DNA of 64,000 bases. Origin: Acinetobacter sp. C26M (GTDB lineage: Bacteria; Pseudomonadota; Gammaproteobacteria; Pseudomonadales; Moraxellaceae). This document shows positions 45,472-54,229 of the stretch, in pieces. The stretch covers positions 1,116,001-1,180,000 of the forward strand of contig NZ_CP098478.1 of assembly GCF_023702675.1 (NCBI RefSeq), given 5' to 3'. The notes under the pieces were generated by a model that was not told the DNA's origin, did no database searches, and worked only from the letters and a program-made list of their open reading frames with translations. Position 1 is the first letter of the stretch. Each line of letters opens with the position of its first letter. The translations under genes were made by a program, and so were the position numbers.

Positions 45472-46584
45472 ATGAATATTATTGTACAAGAGGTACAAAA
45501 AGGAGCAGGTACTTTGAAAGTCATGGTGAAAGATTCCATTGATATTCAAGGTATGCAGACTATGGTGGGTAGCAAAGCTTTAATGCAAAGCCAACCTGCA
45601 AGTACAAACGCGGAAGTGGTGAATCGTATTCTCGCTGCTGATTGCCAAATTACGGCAAAGACCAATCTGCATGAACTGGCTTTTGGGATCACAGGCATTA
45701 ACCACGTTTTTGGTACGGCCATAAATCCAAAATATCCTGAACTGATTCCAGGTGGTTCTTCGAGTGGTTCTGCGGCAGCGGTTGCAGCTGGTCTGGCAGA
45801 TTTCACATTAGGTACGGATACGGGTGGTTCGATTCGTATGCCAGCAGCGTGTTGTGGTGTTTACGGTTTAAAACCAAGCTTTGGCCGTGTCAGCCGTGCA
45901 GGGGTGCATCCAGCAACAAGTTCATTAGATTGCGTTGGCCCCTTTGCAAATTCAGTCGAAATGATTGAAACCGCCATGCAAATCATTGATCCAAGTTTTC
46001 ATCAACATACTGAATTAGCACAGGCACCGAAACTGGCGTGGCTTAATGTCGCTGCTGATTCAGCCGTCATTGAGACGATCCAGCATTATCTGACCCAAGC
46101 CAAACTGACAGTATCCACTGTAAATCTGGAAGGCTTTGAAGCTGCTTTTAATGCAGGCATGCAAATCATCAATTATGAAAACTGGCAAGCTTATGGCGAA
46201 TTGACTGAAACGGGTTTATTGGGTGCCGATGTCAATGCACGTTTGCTTAAGGCAGCAGACACCACCTTGACCCAAGTCAAACAGGCTGAACAGGTAAAAG
46301 CCGATTTTACTGCGGAGATTAATGCCTTATTAGAACAGTACGATGCCTTGATCTTAGCAACCTTGCCACAGCTTCCACCTCAAGTTGCTGATGCTGAAAA
46401 TACTGTTGCATTTTTAAATCTCACTGGATTGGTTCGACCTTTTAATCTTTCTGGACACCCTGCGATTTCAATCCCACTGCAAACCAGTGAAGGATTACCT
46501 GTGGGCTTACAAATCGTGGCGAAACACAATGCCGATGAATATTTATGTGCTGTTGCGAAATATATCGTGAGTGCAGCGCAATAA
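45472..46584 (+). CDS. iacH: Amidase of the iac cluster
   Basis: A 370-residue amidase-signature enzyme. The Ser-Ser-Lys triad is visible: Lys in ITAKTNLHELAFG, and the glycine/serine-rich loop GGSSSGSAAAVAAG followed by TLGTDTGGSIRMPAACCG. It would hydrolyse an amide such as indole-3-acetamide or an amide-linked intermediate; the exact role of IacH is not settled. First gene of the iac operon, with the next gene 18 bp downstream. It is shorter than the usual 450-500-residue amidases, as is normal for the shorter amidase subgroup. Confidence 0.86.
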   Translation: MNIIVQEVQKGAGTLKVMVKDSIDIQGMQTMVGSKALMQSQPASTNAEVVNRILAADCQITAKTNLHELAFGITGINHVFGTAINPKYPELIPGGSSSGSAAAVAAGLADFTLGTDTGGSIRMPAACCGVYGLKPSFGRVSRAGVHPATSSLDCVGPFANSVEMIETAMQIIDPSFHQHTELAQAPKLAWLNVAADSAVIETIQHYLTQAKLTVSTVNLEGFEAAFNAGMQIINYENWQAYGELTETGLLGADVNARLLKAADTTLTQVKQAEQVKADFTAEINALLEQYDALILATLPQLPPQVADAENTVAFLNLTGLVRPFNLSGHPAISIPLQTSEGLPVGLQIVAKHNADEYLCAVAKYIVSAAQ

Positions 46585-46602
46585 CCGAAAAGGAATGAGG
46601 GA

Positions 46603-47769
46603 ATGAATAACTTATCGATAAAGGAATTTGTCATGGACACAACTACAACGGAATTAGAGCGCTTGTGTCAAGAAATTCGTGAACGTGCCTGTACTGGAGA
46701 GTTCGATGAGCAAGCCTATGTCAGTCAGGACATTATCGACAAACTCAAACAGATCGGTGTTTATCGAGCATTAGTCCCAAAACGTTTTGGCGGCAATGAA
46801 TGGTCACCGAAACAATTTTGCGAATTGATTGAGCAACTCTCCAAAGCAGATGGTTCAGTCGGTTGGGTCGCAAGTTTCGGCATGAGTCCTGCCTATTTGG
46901 GGAGTTTGCCAGAAGCAACGCTTGAGCAGTTGTATAAAGACAGTCCAGACATTGTGTTCGCTGGTGGCATTTTCCCTCCACAACCTGCGGAAATTACTGA
47001 TGATGGCGTCGTGGTCAGCGGACGTTGGAAATTTTCCAGTGGTTGTATGGGCGCAGATATTGTTGGTGTCGGTATTTCTCCACAAAAAGACAATGAGACA
47101 CAGGGTTTACCACGCATGGCGGTGATGCCAGCCAATAAGGCTCAAATCGATATGACCTGGGACACGGTCGGTCTGAAAGGTACAGGCAGCCATGATTTGG
47201 TGGTGAAAGATGTGCTAGTCGCGAAGGAATGGACTTTTGTCCGTGGTGAACCTTCAAAACTGCCTGAACCATTTTTTAAATATCCATCTTTGTCTTTAGC
47301 CACTCAAGTCTTAACCGTAGTGGGAATTGGGGTTGCTGCCGCAGCGATCGAAGAATTTCAAAAACTGGCGCCGGGCAAGTCGTCAATTACTGGGGGGGCG
47401 GAAATTGCCAGCCGACCTGTAACTCAATATGAATTTGCCCAAGCCGAAGCTGAGTTTAAAGCTGCACGCGTGTGGTTCTACGACACCATGCAGATCGTCT
47501 GGAATGAAGTGGTTGCAGGGCGTACGCCAACTGCAGAACAAATCAGTGACATGCGTTTGTCTTGTACCCATGTGGCACGAGTTTGTGCCCGCGTCACTCG
47601 CAAAATCCAGATGCTGGCAGGCATGACCGCGATTTATACCCACAATCCATTTAGCCGCTTTGTGAATGATACCAATGTGGTGACACAGCATGCTTTTATG
47701 GGCGATGCCACTTTACAGAATGCAGGTTTGGTCAGCTTTGGTATGAAGCCAGCACCAGGCTATTTATAA
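46603..47769 (+). CDS. iacA: Indole-acetate monooxygenase, acyl-CoA-dehydrogenase-fold flavin oxygenase
   Basis: A 388-residue oxygenase component of a two-component flavin monooxygenase. It has the acyl-CoA dehydrogenase fold of HsaA/C2-HPAH oxygenases: helical N-terminus (YRALVPKRFGGNEWSPKQFC), central beta domain (GRWKFSSGCMGADIVGVGI), and C-terminal bundle. IacA attacks the indole ring of indole-3-acetate and makes indigo from indole in A. baumannii. Reduced flavin would come from the reductase iacG at the operon end. Two starts are possible, 46603 (after GAGGGA) and 46633 (after AAGGA); the longer is given. Confidence 0.88.
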   Translation: MNNLSIKEFVMDTTTTELERLCQEIRERACTGEFDEQAYVSQDIIDKLKQIGVYRALVPKRFGGNEWSPKQFCELIEQLSKADGSVGWVASFGMSPAYLGSLPEATLEQLYKDSPDIVFAGGIFPPQPAEITDDGVVVSGRWKFSSGCMGADIVGVGISPQKDNETQGLPRMAVMPANKAQIDMTWDTVGLKGTGSHDLVVKDVLVAKEWTFVRGEPSKLPEPFFKYPSLSLATQVLTVVGIGVAAAAIEEFQKLAPGKSSITGGAEIASRPVTQYEFAQAEAEFKAARVWFYDTMQIVWNEVVAGRTPTAEQISDMRLSCTHVARVCARVTRKIQMLAGMTAIYTHNPFSRFVNDTNVVTQHAFMGDATLQNAGLVSFGMKPAPGYL

Positions 47770-47810
47770 GCTTAATTTAATCAACCCGTGTGGCAACAAG
47801 GATGAATGAC

Positions 47811-48338
47811 ATGAATGCGCCAATGGATTTAACGGTTTTGTTACAACGCCTGCAACAGCTTGAAGCTCAAAACGCGATTCGTAACTGCATTAACCGCTAT
47901 ATGGAAATTTGTGATGCCTTGAATGCCAATACCGATCTGAATGAATTGATGGATTTATTTGATCAGGACAGCATTTGGGAAGGCATAGGCGAGAAATATG
48001 CCCAGTCTTTTGGTCGCTATGCCTCTTGGCAAGCCATTTATGACATGTTCAAAAGCTATACCCAAAAGCAGTCGCATTTTGTCATGAATGCACATTTTGT
48101 TAGCTCAGAGCAAATGTATATCAAAGCAGATCAGGCCAATGCCAGCTGGTTGATGTTGCAAACCTCAACCTTCCGTGATGGTCGTAGCCATTTAAATGCC
48201 GCCAAACTCACGGTGCAGTTTAAACAGCAACATGATGGACGTTGGAAGATCAAACATTTTCAGACTGAAAATATTTTCAGTCGCCCCGTATCTCACTGGG
48301 ACAGTGCAGCCACATTGCCAGTACCGTCTCAGCAATAA
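47811..48338 (+). CDS. iacI: SnoaL/NTF2-like protein of the iac cluster
   Basis: A 175-residue NTF2-fold protein (LQQLEAQNAIRNCINRYMEICDALN, then DLFDQDSIWEGIG and WKIKHFQTENIF). It falls in the position of iacI between the flavin oxygenase and the Rieske subunits, and its fold matches the hydratase/isomerase-like description of IacI. The frame is open from a GTG at 47790, but ATG 47811 has AAGGA 8 nt before it. The 41-bp gap to iacA leaves no room for iacB. Confidence 0.78.
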   Translation: MNAPMDLTVLLQRLQQLEAQNAIRNCINRYMEICDALNANTDLNELMDLFDQDSIWEGIGEKYAQSFGRYASWQAIYDMFKSYTQKQSHFVMNAHFVSSEQMYIKADQANASWLMLQTSTFRDGRSHLNAAKLTVQFKQQHDGRWKIKHFQTENIFSRPVSHWDSAATLPVPSQQ

Positions 48339-48363
48339 CTGATGATCGAAAAGGATAGTTGAT

Positions 48364-49641
48364 ATGAACAGTATTATTCCAATGCACAACATTGAGATGG
48401 ATTACAACGAATTGGTGCAAAGTGATCGCGCCCATACCTCATTGTATAAGGACGAAAAAATCTTTGAAGATGAGATGGAAAAGATTTATTACAGCACTTG
48501 GGTGTGGGTAGCACATGCCAGCGAGATTCCAGATGGTGGTAGCTATAAGACCATCAATATTGGTAAGCAACCTGTGGTTGTAGTTCGGGATCGTAAGAAA
48601 AAAGTCCATGTTCTGCTGAATCGTTGCCGTCATCGTGCTGCAACAGTGTGTGAACATAAAAAAGGTAAAACCAATAGTTTTGTTTGTCCATACCATGGTT
48701 GGAGCTATGCATTAGATGGTTCATTACGTGGTGTGCCTTCACCTGAAAGCTACGGAGAATGTTTGGATAAGTCTGAGTTTCCACTGATTAGCCTGCGTGT
48801 TGAAGAATATAACGGCATGATTTTCGCCACTTTTAAACAGGACATTGAACCTTTAGAAGATTTTTTGGGTGCTGCGAAAAAATGGATCGACTTGTTTATG
48901 AAACAAGGTGCAGGTTATCCAATTAAAGTCTTGGGCGAGCACCGTTTCCGTTTTCCGGGTAACTGGAAAATTCAGTTAGAAAATACTACGGATGCTTACC
49001 ACTTCCCATTGGTGCACAAGTCATTTTTAAGTTCAGTCGATGAAAAAACCGAAGAACTGTTTAACTTTGAAAATCAGCCGGGTTATGTCGAAGACCTCGG
49101 CAATGGTCACAGTGTGATGGTGATGATTCCTGAATTGGTTGATCTGGATGAAGAGTTAATGGAGCGTCCGATTCAGGAACGTTTTGAAGACTTGGCTCAA
49201 GCTTTACGTGATGAAGGGCATGAAGAACTGGAAGTGCGTCGTATGGTCCGCGCGGTGGGTGGTTCTGGTTTCAACCTGAATCTGTTCCCGAACATTGCCT
49301 GTTCAATGGCGTTCTTCCGAGTGATGCAACCGATTTCAGTCAATGAAACTGAAATTCACCATTCCGTGATTACCATGGATGGCGGTCCGCAAATTGCTAA
49401 CCAATATCGTTTACGTCTGCATGAACATTTCCAAGGCCCATTTGGCTTCGGTACGCCAGATGATTCGGAAGCGTGGGAACGTGTACAACATGGTGCCAAT
49501 GCAGGCAATGACCTGTGGATCATGCTGAATCGTGGCCTGCCAGGTGAAGTCAAAACTGAAGATGGCTTAAAGAGCGATGTCAGTGCAGAAACTGGGATGC
49601 GCGCTGCCTATCAGCAGTGGAAAAAGATGATGACGGCTTAA
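48364..49641 (+). CDS. iacC: Rieske ring-hydroxylating dioxygenase large subunit
   Basis: A 425-residue alpha subunit. Rieske [2Fe-2S] ligands are Cys88-x-His90 (NRCRHRA) and Cys108-x2-His111 (CPYHGW); the mononuclear iron ligands are in NTTDAYHFPLVHKSF (His213, His218), with the bridging Asp210. All ligands are intact. With IacD and the reductase IacF it would dioxygenate an oxindole-type intermediate on the way to catechol. It is followed by the small subunit after 10 bp. Confidence 0.92.
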   Translation: MNSIIPMHNIEMDYNELVQSDRAHTSLYKDEKIFEDEMEKIYYSTWVWVAHASEIPDGGSYKTINIGKQPVVVVRDRKKKVHVLLNRCRHRAATVCEHKKGKTNSFVCPYHGWSYALDGSLRGVPSPESYGECLDKSEFPLISLRVEEYNGMIFATFKQDIEPLEDFLGAAKKWIDLFMKQGAGYPIKVLGEHRFRFPGNWKIQLENTTDAYHFPLVHKSFLSSVDEKTEELFNFENQPGYVEDLGNGHSVMVMIPELVDLDEELMERPIQERFEDLAQALRDEGHEELEVRRMVRAVGGSGFNLNLFPNIACSMAFFRVMQPISVNETEIHHSVITMDGGPQIANQYRLRLHEHFQGPFGFGTPDDSEAWERVQHGANAGNDLWIMLNRGLPGEVKTEDGLKSDVSAETGMRAAYQQWKKMMTA

Positions 49642-49651
49642 GGAGAGCGCC

Positions 49652-50137
49652 ATGAAAATCGATTTAAATTTACTGAATGAAGTGACCGCTTTTATTTGGG
49701 CAGAAGCCGATATGCTGGACCATTCTGAGCATGATACTTGGCTGGACCTTTGGAATGAAAAAGGTGTGTATATCATCCCAATCGATCCAAAACTGACCGA
49801 TTATGAAAATAATTTGAACTATGCCTATGACGACCATCATATGCGTAAGTTACGGGTACAGCGTTTGGAAAATGGTGAAGCGATTTCAACTGCACCAAAA
49901 GCCAATACCGTGCGTAGTGTGTCGCGAATCCGCATCGTCAAAGATCAAGATGGTGAAATCATTTTGCGTTGTGCGCAGAACTTGCGTGAATTCCGTAAAG
50001 AAAACCTCAAACATTATACCGCTGATGTGACTTTCCATCTGGTTCGTGATACGGAACAAGGTTTTAAGATCAATCGTAAAATTATCAATTTAGTTAACTC
50101 AACCGATACCTTGGCGGGTATCAGCTACATTCTCTAG
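49652..50137 (+). CDS. iacD: Ring-hydroxylating dioxygenase small subunit
   Basis: A 161-residue beta subunit with the NTF2-like fold (VTAFIWAEADMLDHSEHDTWLDLW, then YAYDDHHMRKLRVQRLENG and VRSVSRIRIVKD). It has no metal site and stabilises the alpha3beta3 hexamer. AAGGAG precedes the ATG. Confidence 0.9.
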   Translation: MKIDLNLLNEVTAFIWAEADMLDHSEHDTWLDLWNEKGVYIIPIDPKLTDYENNLNYAYDDHHMRKLRVQRLENGEAISTAPKANTVRSVSRIRIVKDQDGEIILRCAQNLREFRKENLKHYTADVTFHLVRDTEQGFKINRKIINLVNSTDTLAGISYIL

Positions 50138-50146
50138 GAGCAAAAA

Positions 50147-50884
50147 ATGAAACAGGTTGTTTTAGTCACAGGTGCCGCTTCGGGTTTAGGGAATATCATT
50201 GCCGAATATTTTGCAGCGCAAGGGCATCAAGTGATCCTGTCTGCCAGTACTTTAGAGAAAGCAGAGCAAGCCAAAGCACGTAGTCCACATGCAGAGAATA
50301 TATTTCCACTAAAACTGGATATCTCGGTTGAGGCTGATTTTCATGCCGCAGTACAGTGGATTCAGCAGACATTCTCAAAACTGGATGTGTTAATTAACAA
50401 TGCCACCATGACCAAAGCAACCCCTGTTCTTGAAATTAGTGCCGCGGATTTTGACATGATCACGCAAGTGAATCAGCGTGGTACGTTCCAGTCTTGCCAG
50501 ATCATTGGCAAATATATGGCTGATCAAGGCTATGGCCGTATTGTCAATATGGCGTCTCTGGCTGGGCAAAATGGTGGTACTGCGACAGGCGCACATTATG
50601 CTTCTACCAAAGGCGCAATTATTACCCTAACCAAAATCTTTGCCAAAGAGTTTGCAGCCCAAGGCGTGACAGTGAATGCGATTGCGCCTGGGCCAATGGA
50701 ATCACCGATTGTACATAGCGTGGTGTCTGACGAAAAAATGGCGCAATTTATTCAAAATATCCCCGTCAGAGCATTAGGCAGCATGGAATTTATTGCCGAA
50801 ACCTGTGGGCTATTGGCCAGTCCAAGTGCTGCCTTTGTAACTGGGGCAACATGGGATATTAACGGTGGATTATTTATGCGTTAA
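50147..50884 (+). CDS. iacE: Short-chain dehydrogenase/reductase of the iac cluster
   Basis: A 245-residue SDR with cofactor motif TGAASGLG, structural NNAT, catalytic Ser in NMASLAGQ, and Tyr-x3-Lys in HYASTKGA. It would oxidise or reduce a hydroxylated intermediate of indole-acetate breakdown; published work places IacE in an early step after IacA. The downstream reductase start is 34 nt away. Confidence 0.88.
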   Translation: MKQVVLVTGAASGLGNIIAEYFAAQGHQVILSASTLEKAEQAKARSPHAENIFPLKLDISVEADFHAAVQWIQQTFSKLDVLINNATMTKATPVLEISAADFDMITQVNQRGTFQSCQIIGKYMADQGYGRIVNMASLAGQNGGTATGAHYASTKGAIITLTKIFAKEFAAQGVTVNAIAPGPMESPIVHSVVSDEKMAQFIQNIPVRALGSMEFIAETCGLLASPSAAFVTGATWDINGGLFMR

Positions 50885-50918
50885 GCCTTCGGCAAGATGC
50901 ATATCAGGGAGAGAAATC

Positions 50919-51872
50919 ATGACGATACTTTATAACGTGGTGGTAAAAAACCGTCATGTCGAAGGTGGGAATGTTGCAGTCATGGAATTTGAATCTGCAA
51001 ATTCGACCGTATTACCCAAAATTGAAGCAGGTGCGCATATCGATGTGCACCTCCCGAATGGCATGGTGCGTCAGTATTCATTATGCCAAAACCCGAATGA
51101 TGTCGGTCTGTTCCGACTTGGGATTTTACGCGACCCAGAATCACGTGGTGGTTCAGTCTCGGCCTTTGATGATTTGAAAGATGGCATGCAGATTCAGGTT
51201 AGCGAACCGAAAAATCTGTTTCCTTTAGTGAAATCCAAACATGCGGTACTGGTGGGTGGTGGGATCGGGATTACCCCACTGATTACGATGGCCTATCAAT
51301 TGGCACAGGAAGGCACTTCTTTTGAACTGCATTACTGCGGCGCAAGCCCAGAACGCTGTGCTTTTGTCGATGAAATTAAACAGGGCATCTTGGCGCCTTT
51401 CACGACCTTTCATTTTAAATCGGAAGGAGCAAGCCATCGCGAGTTTTTCCAATCCGCCATTCAAGACATTGATCAAGACAGCCATATCTATACCTGTGGT
51501 CCAAATGGATTTATGGATTGGGTGATCAATTTAGCCCGTACACAAAACTTTCCAGAGCAGCAGATTCATAAGGAATACTTTCAGGTTGAAGTTGAAACAG
51601 GTGGCGATGCATTTGAAGTTGTGGCGCAGCAAAGCGGCAAGATCATTATGGTCAATGCAGAAGAAACCATTTTGCAGGCCTTGGCGCGAGAAGGCATTGA
51701 GATTGAAATGTCATGTGAACAAGGCGTTTGCGGTACCTGTATGTGCGATGTGATTGAAGGTGAGCCAGACCATCGCGACGTGTATTTTACCGATGAAGAG
51801 AAGGCCAGTAATGAGCAGATATTGGTGTGCTGTTCACGTTCTAAGTCAGCACGATTGGTACTGGATATTTAA
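50919..51872 (+). CDS. iacF: Rieske dioxygenase reductase (phthalate-dioxygenase-reductase/VanB type)
   Basis: A 317-residue electron-transfer protein. FMN/NAD domain first (RQYSLCQNPND, VLVGGGIGITPLITMAYQLA, TCGPNGFMDWVI), then a C-terminal plant-type ferredoxin domain with MSCEQGVCGTCMCDV and a later Cys in LVCCSRSKS binding [2Fe-2S]. The frame opens inside iacE, but ATG 50919 has GGGAGAG before it. It passes electrons from NADH to IacC. Confidence 0.9.
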   Translation: MTILYNVVVKNRHVEGGNVAVMEFESANSTVLPKIEAGAHIDVHLPNGMVRQYSLCQNPNDVGLFRLGILRDPESRGGSVSAFDDLKDGMQIQVSEPKNLFPLVKSKHAVLVGGGIGITPLITMAYQLAQEGTSFELHYCGASPERCAFVDEIKQGILAPFTTFHFKSEGASHREFFQSAIQDIDQDSHIYTCGPNGFMDWVINLARTQNFPEQQIHKEYFQVEVETGGDAFEVVAQQSGKIIMVNAEETILQALAREGIEIEMSCEQGVCGTCMCDVIEGEPDHRDVYFTDEEKASNEQILVCCSRSKSARLVLDI

Positions 51873-51923
51873 GCGATTTAATCAGGATAAATCGGTATCA
51901 AATATCGGCCAGAAACAGGATAA

Positions 51924-52898
<975 letters not shown>

Positions 52899-52907
52899 GC
52901 TGGGTGA

Positions 52908-52945
52908 AGCTGATAAATTGAATTGATTTATCAGCTGCTTTATTG
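52908..52945 (+). terminator. Intrinsic terminator of the iac operon
   Basis: AGCTGATAAAT (52909-52919) pairs perfectly with ATTTATCAGCT (52927-52937) across a 7-nt loop; GCTTTATT follows. The iac operon ends here. Confidence 0.7.
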
Positions 52946-52989
52946 CTCGTTGGTTATAATCAAAAAACAATTCCAAGGATGAGGAATTT

Positions 52990-53007
52990 TTGGCACGCAA
53001 CTTGTTT
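52990..53007 (+). promoter_or_regulatory. Sigma-54-like promoter upstream of the FeaR-like regulator
   Basis: TTGGCACGCAACTTGTTT carries the -24 element TTGGCACG and a -12-like TTGT at the correct 4-bp gap; the consensus -12 has TTGC. It lies about 95 bp before the regulator ATG. If used, the amine-oxidase locus would answer to nitrogen limitation through NtrC. No NtrC site was identified by eye. Confidence 0.45.
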
Positions 53008-53099
53008 GTTTATCAAACAGGATTGCATACAAGCCAAAACAGAGCAGCAGTGCTAAAGAACAAACTTTAGCAATTGTTGCAGCACAGGGGAGCGAAGGA

Positions 53100-54017
53100 A
53101 TGAACCAATATGTGAGTGATGCACTGTTAACGTGGACGCATCATATCAAGAATGTGTGCGGCAATTTTGAAACAGACTTTGATGGGACACGGAATTTATT
53201 TATTGGCGAAGTGCAATGTTTTTTACTGGGTGATACCGAGATTGCCTTTATTAAAAATAACGCCAATAAAATTGTCCGAAAGGCGGATGAAATTGATCGG
53301 GTCAATAATCGCTTCTGTTTTTTGATTTTGCAGTATTCGGGCAAAATGTTGCTGCAATATAAAAATGAAACTTTGACCTTAAATGAGGGTGATATTGTCT
53401 TGGTTGATCCTGTCGAAACCATCTCGATGTTTCCACAAGGTTTAGTCAGCCAGATTTCAGTGCATCTATCACGAGAAAAATTGCTGAAAGAGAATATTAG
53501 TTCTGAATATTTTGGTAAGTTGATCACTCAAAATATGAGCGGTTTTCTGCTGAAGAATATTCTGAAAAATATGTCGCCTGAAAATATCAAGCTTTGGTAT
53601 GCATCTGAAGATGGTAATGCCTTTGAAGATGCGTTGATTGCTCTCATCAAACCGACCATTAATTATAAAAATATTAATAATAATCAGAATAATCTTTTGG
53701 AAAAAGCCGAGCGCTATATTATTGAAAATCTGACAAAACCTGATCTCTCTCCCAAGTTGATTGCTGCACATATCGGGGTATCGTTACGGCATCTTTATCG
53801 ATTATTTGTGCAAGAAAATTTATCGATTAATAAGTACATACAGATCAAACGACTCGAGAGGGTCAAAACAGATCTACTGGATAAAAGAAACAAGCAGAGT
53901 TCGATCACTCAAATCGCGCTGAAATGGGGCTTTTGGGATGGTGCTCATTTTTCAAAAATCTTCAAAAAAACCTATGGTATCTCTCCCAAAGAATTTAGAG
54001 AGACAATGTTGGCTTAA
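53100..54017 (+). CDS. feaR: AraC-family activator, FeaR-like
   Basis: A 305-residue regulator with a cupin-type sensing domain (FLILQYSGKMLLQYKNETLTL, EGDIVLVDPVET) and a C-terminal double helix-turn-helix (LSPKLIAAHIGVSLRHLYRLF, ITQIALKWGFWDGAHFSKIFKKTYG). In E. coli FeaR activates tynA and feaB in response to aldehyde products of amine oxidation; here homologues of both lie directly downstream. The leader contains a hairpin GCTAAAG-aacaaa-CTTTAGC (53052-53071) before the ribosome site GGGGAGCGAAGGA. Confidence 0.78.
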   Translation: MNQYVSDALLTWTHHIKNVCGNFETDFDGTRNLFIGEVQCFLLGDTEIAFIKNNANKIVRKADEIDRVNNRFCFLILQYSGKMLLQYKNETLTLNEGDIVLVDPVETISMFPQGLVSQISVHLSREKLLKENISSEYFGKLITQNMSGFLLKNILKNMSPENIKLWYASEDGNAFEDALIALIKPTINYKNINNNQNNLLEKAERYIIENLTKPDLSPKLIAAHIGVSLRHLYRLFVQENLSINKYIQIKRLERVKTDLLDKRNKQSSITQIALKWGFWDGAHFSKIFKKTYGISPKEFRETMLA

Positions 54018-54028
54018 GCATTTTTGAT

Positions 54029-54066
54029 GTCATTTTTAGACAAGTTCCACGTCATTCTTGGACAAG
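54029..54066 (+). promoter_or_regulatory. Tandem direct repeats, likely FeaR-type operator before tynA
   Basis: GTCATTTTTAGACAAG (54029-54044) and GTCATTCTTGGACAAG (54051-54066) match at 14 of 16 positions and are 22 bp apart, two helical turns, the arrangement of AraC-family activator half-sites. They lie between the regulator and the amine oxidase gene. Confidence 0.6.
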
Positions 54067-54229
54067 CTAGACCCATGCAACTGTGTTGAAATTAAATCAA
54101 TAAGGGAAGATTAAAGCGCTTCAATCGACTTGAAATATGAAGTTGATTTTAGTCGCTGCACACAGAGCAAAGAGCATTTTAACGATCTGATACAGATCGC
54201 TCAGGGATAGATGAAAAAGGATCAACGTG

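Noticed and set aside
47015-47691. Several minus-strand frames opposite iacA
   Set aside because: Antisense to a conserved enzyme frame and without starts or motifs.
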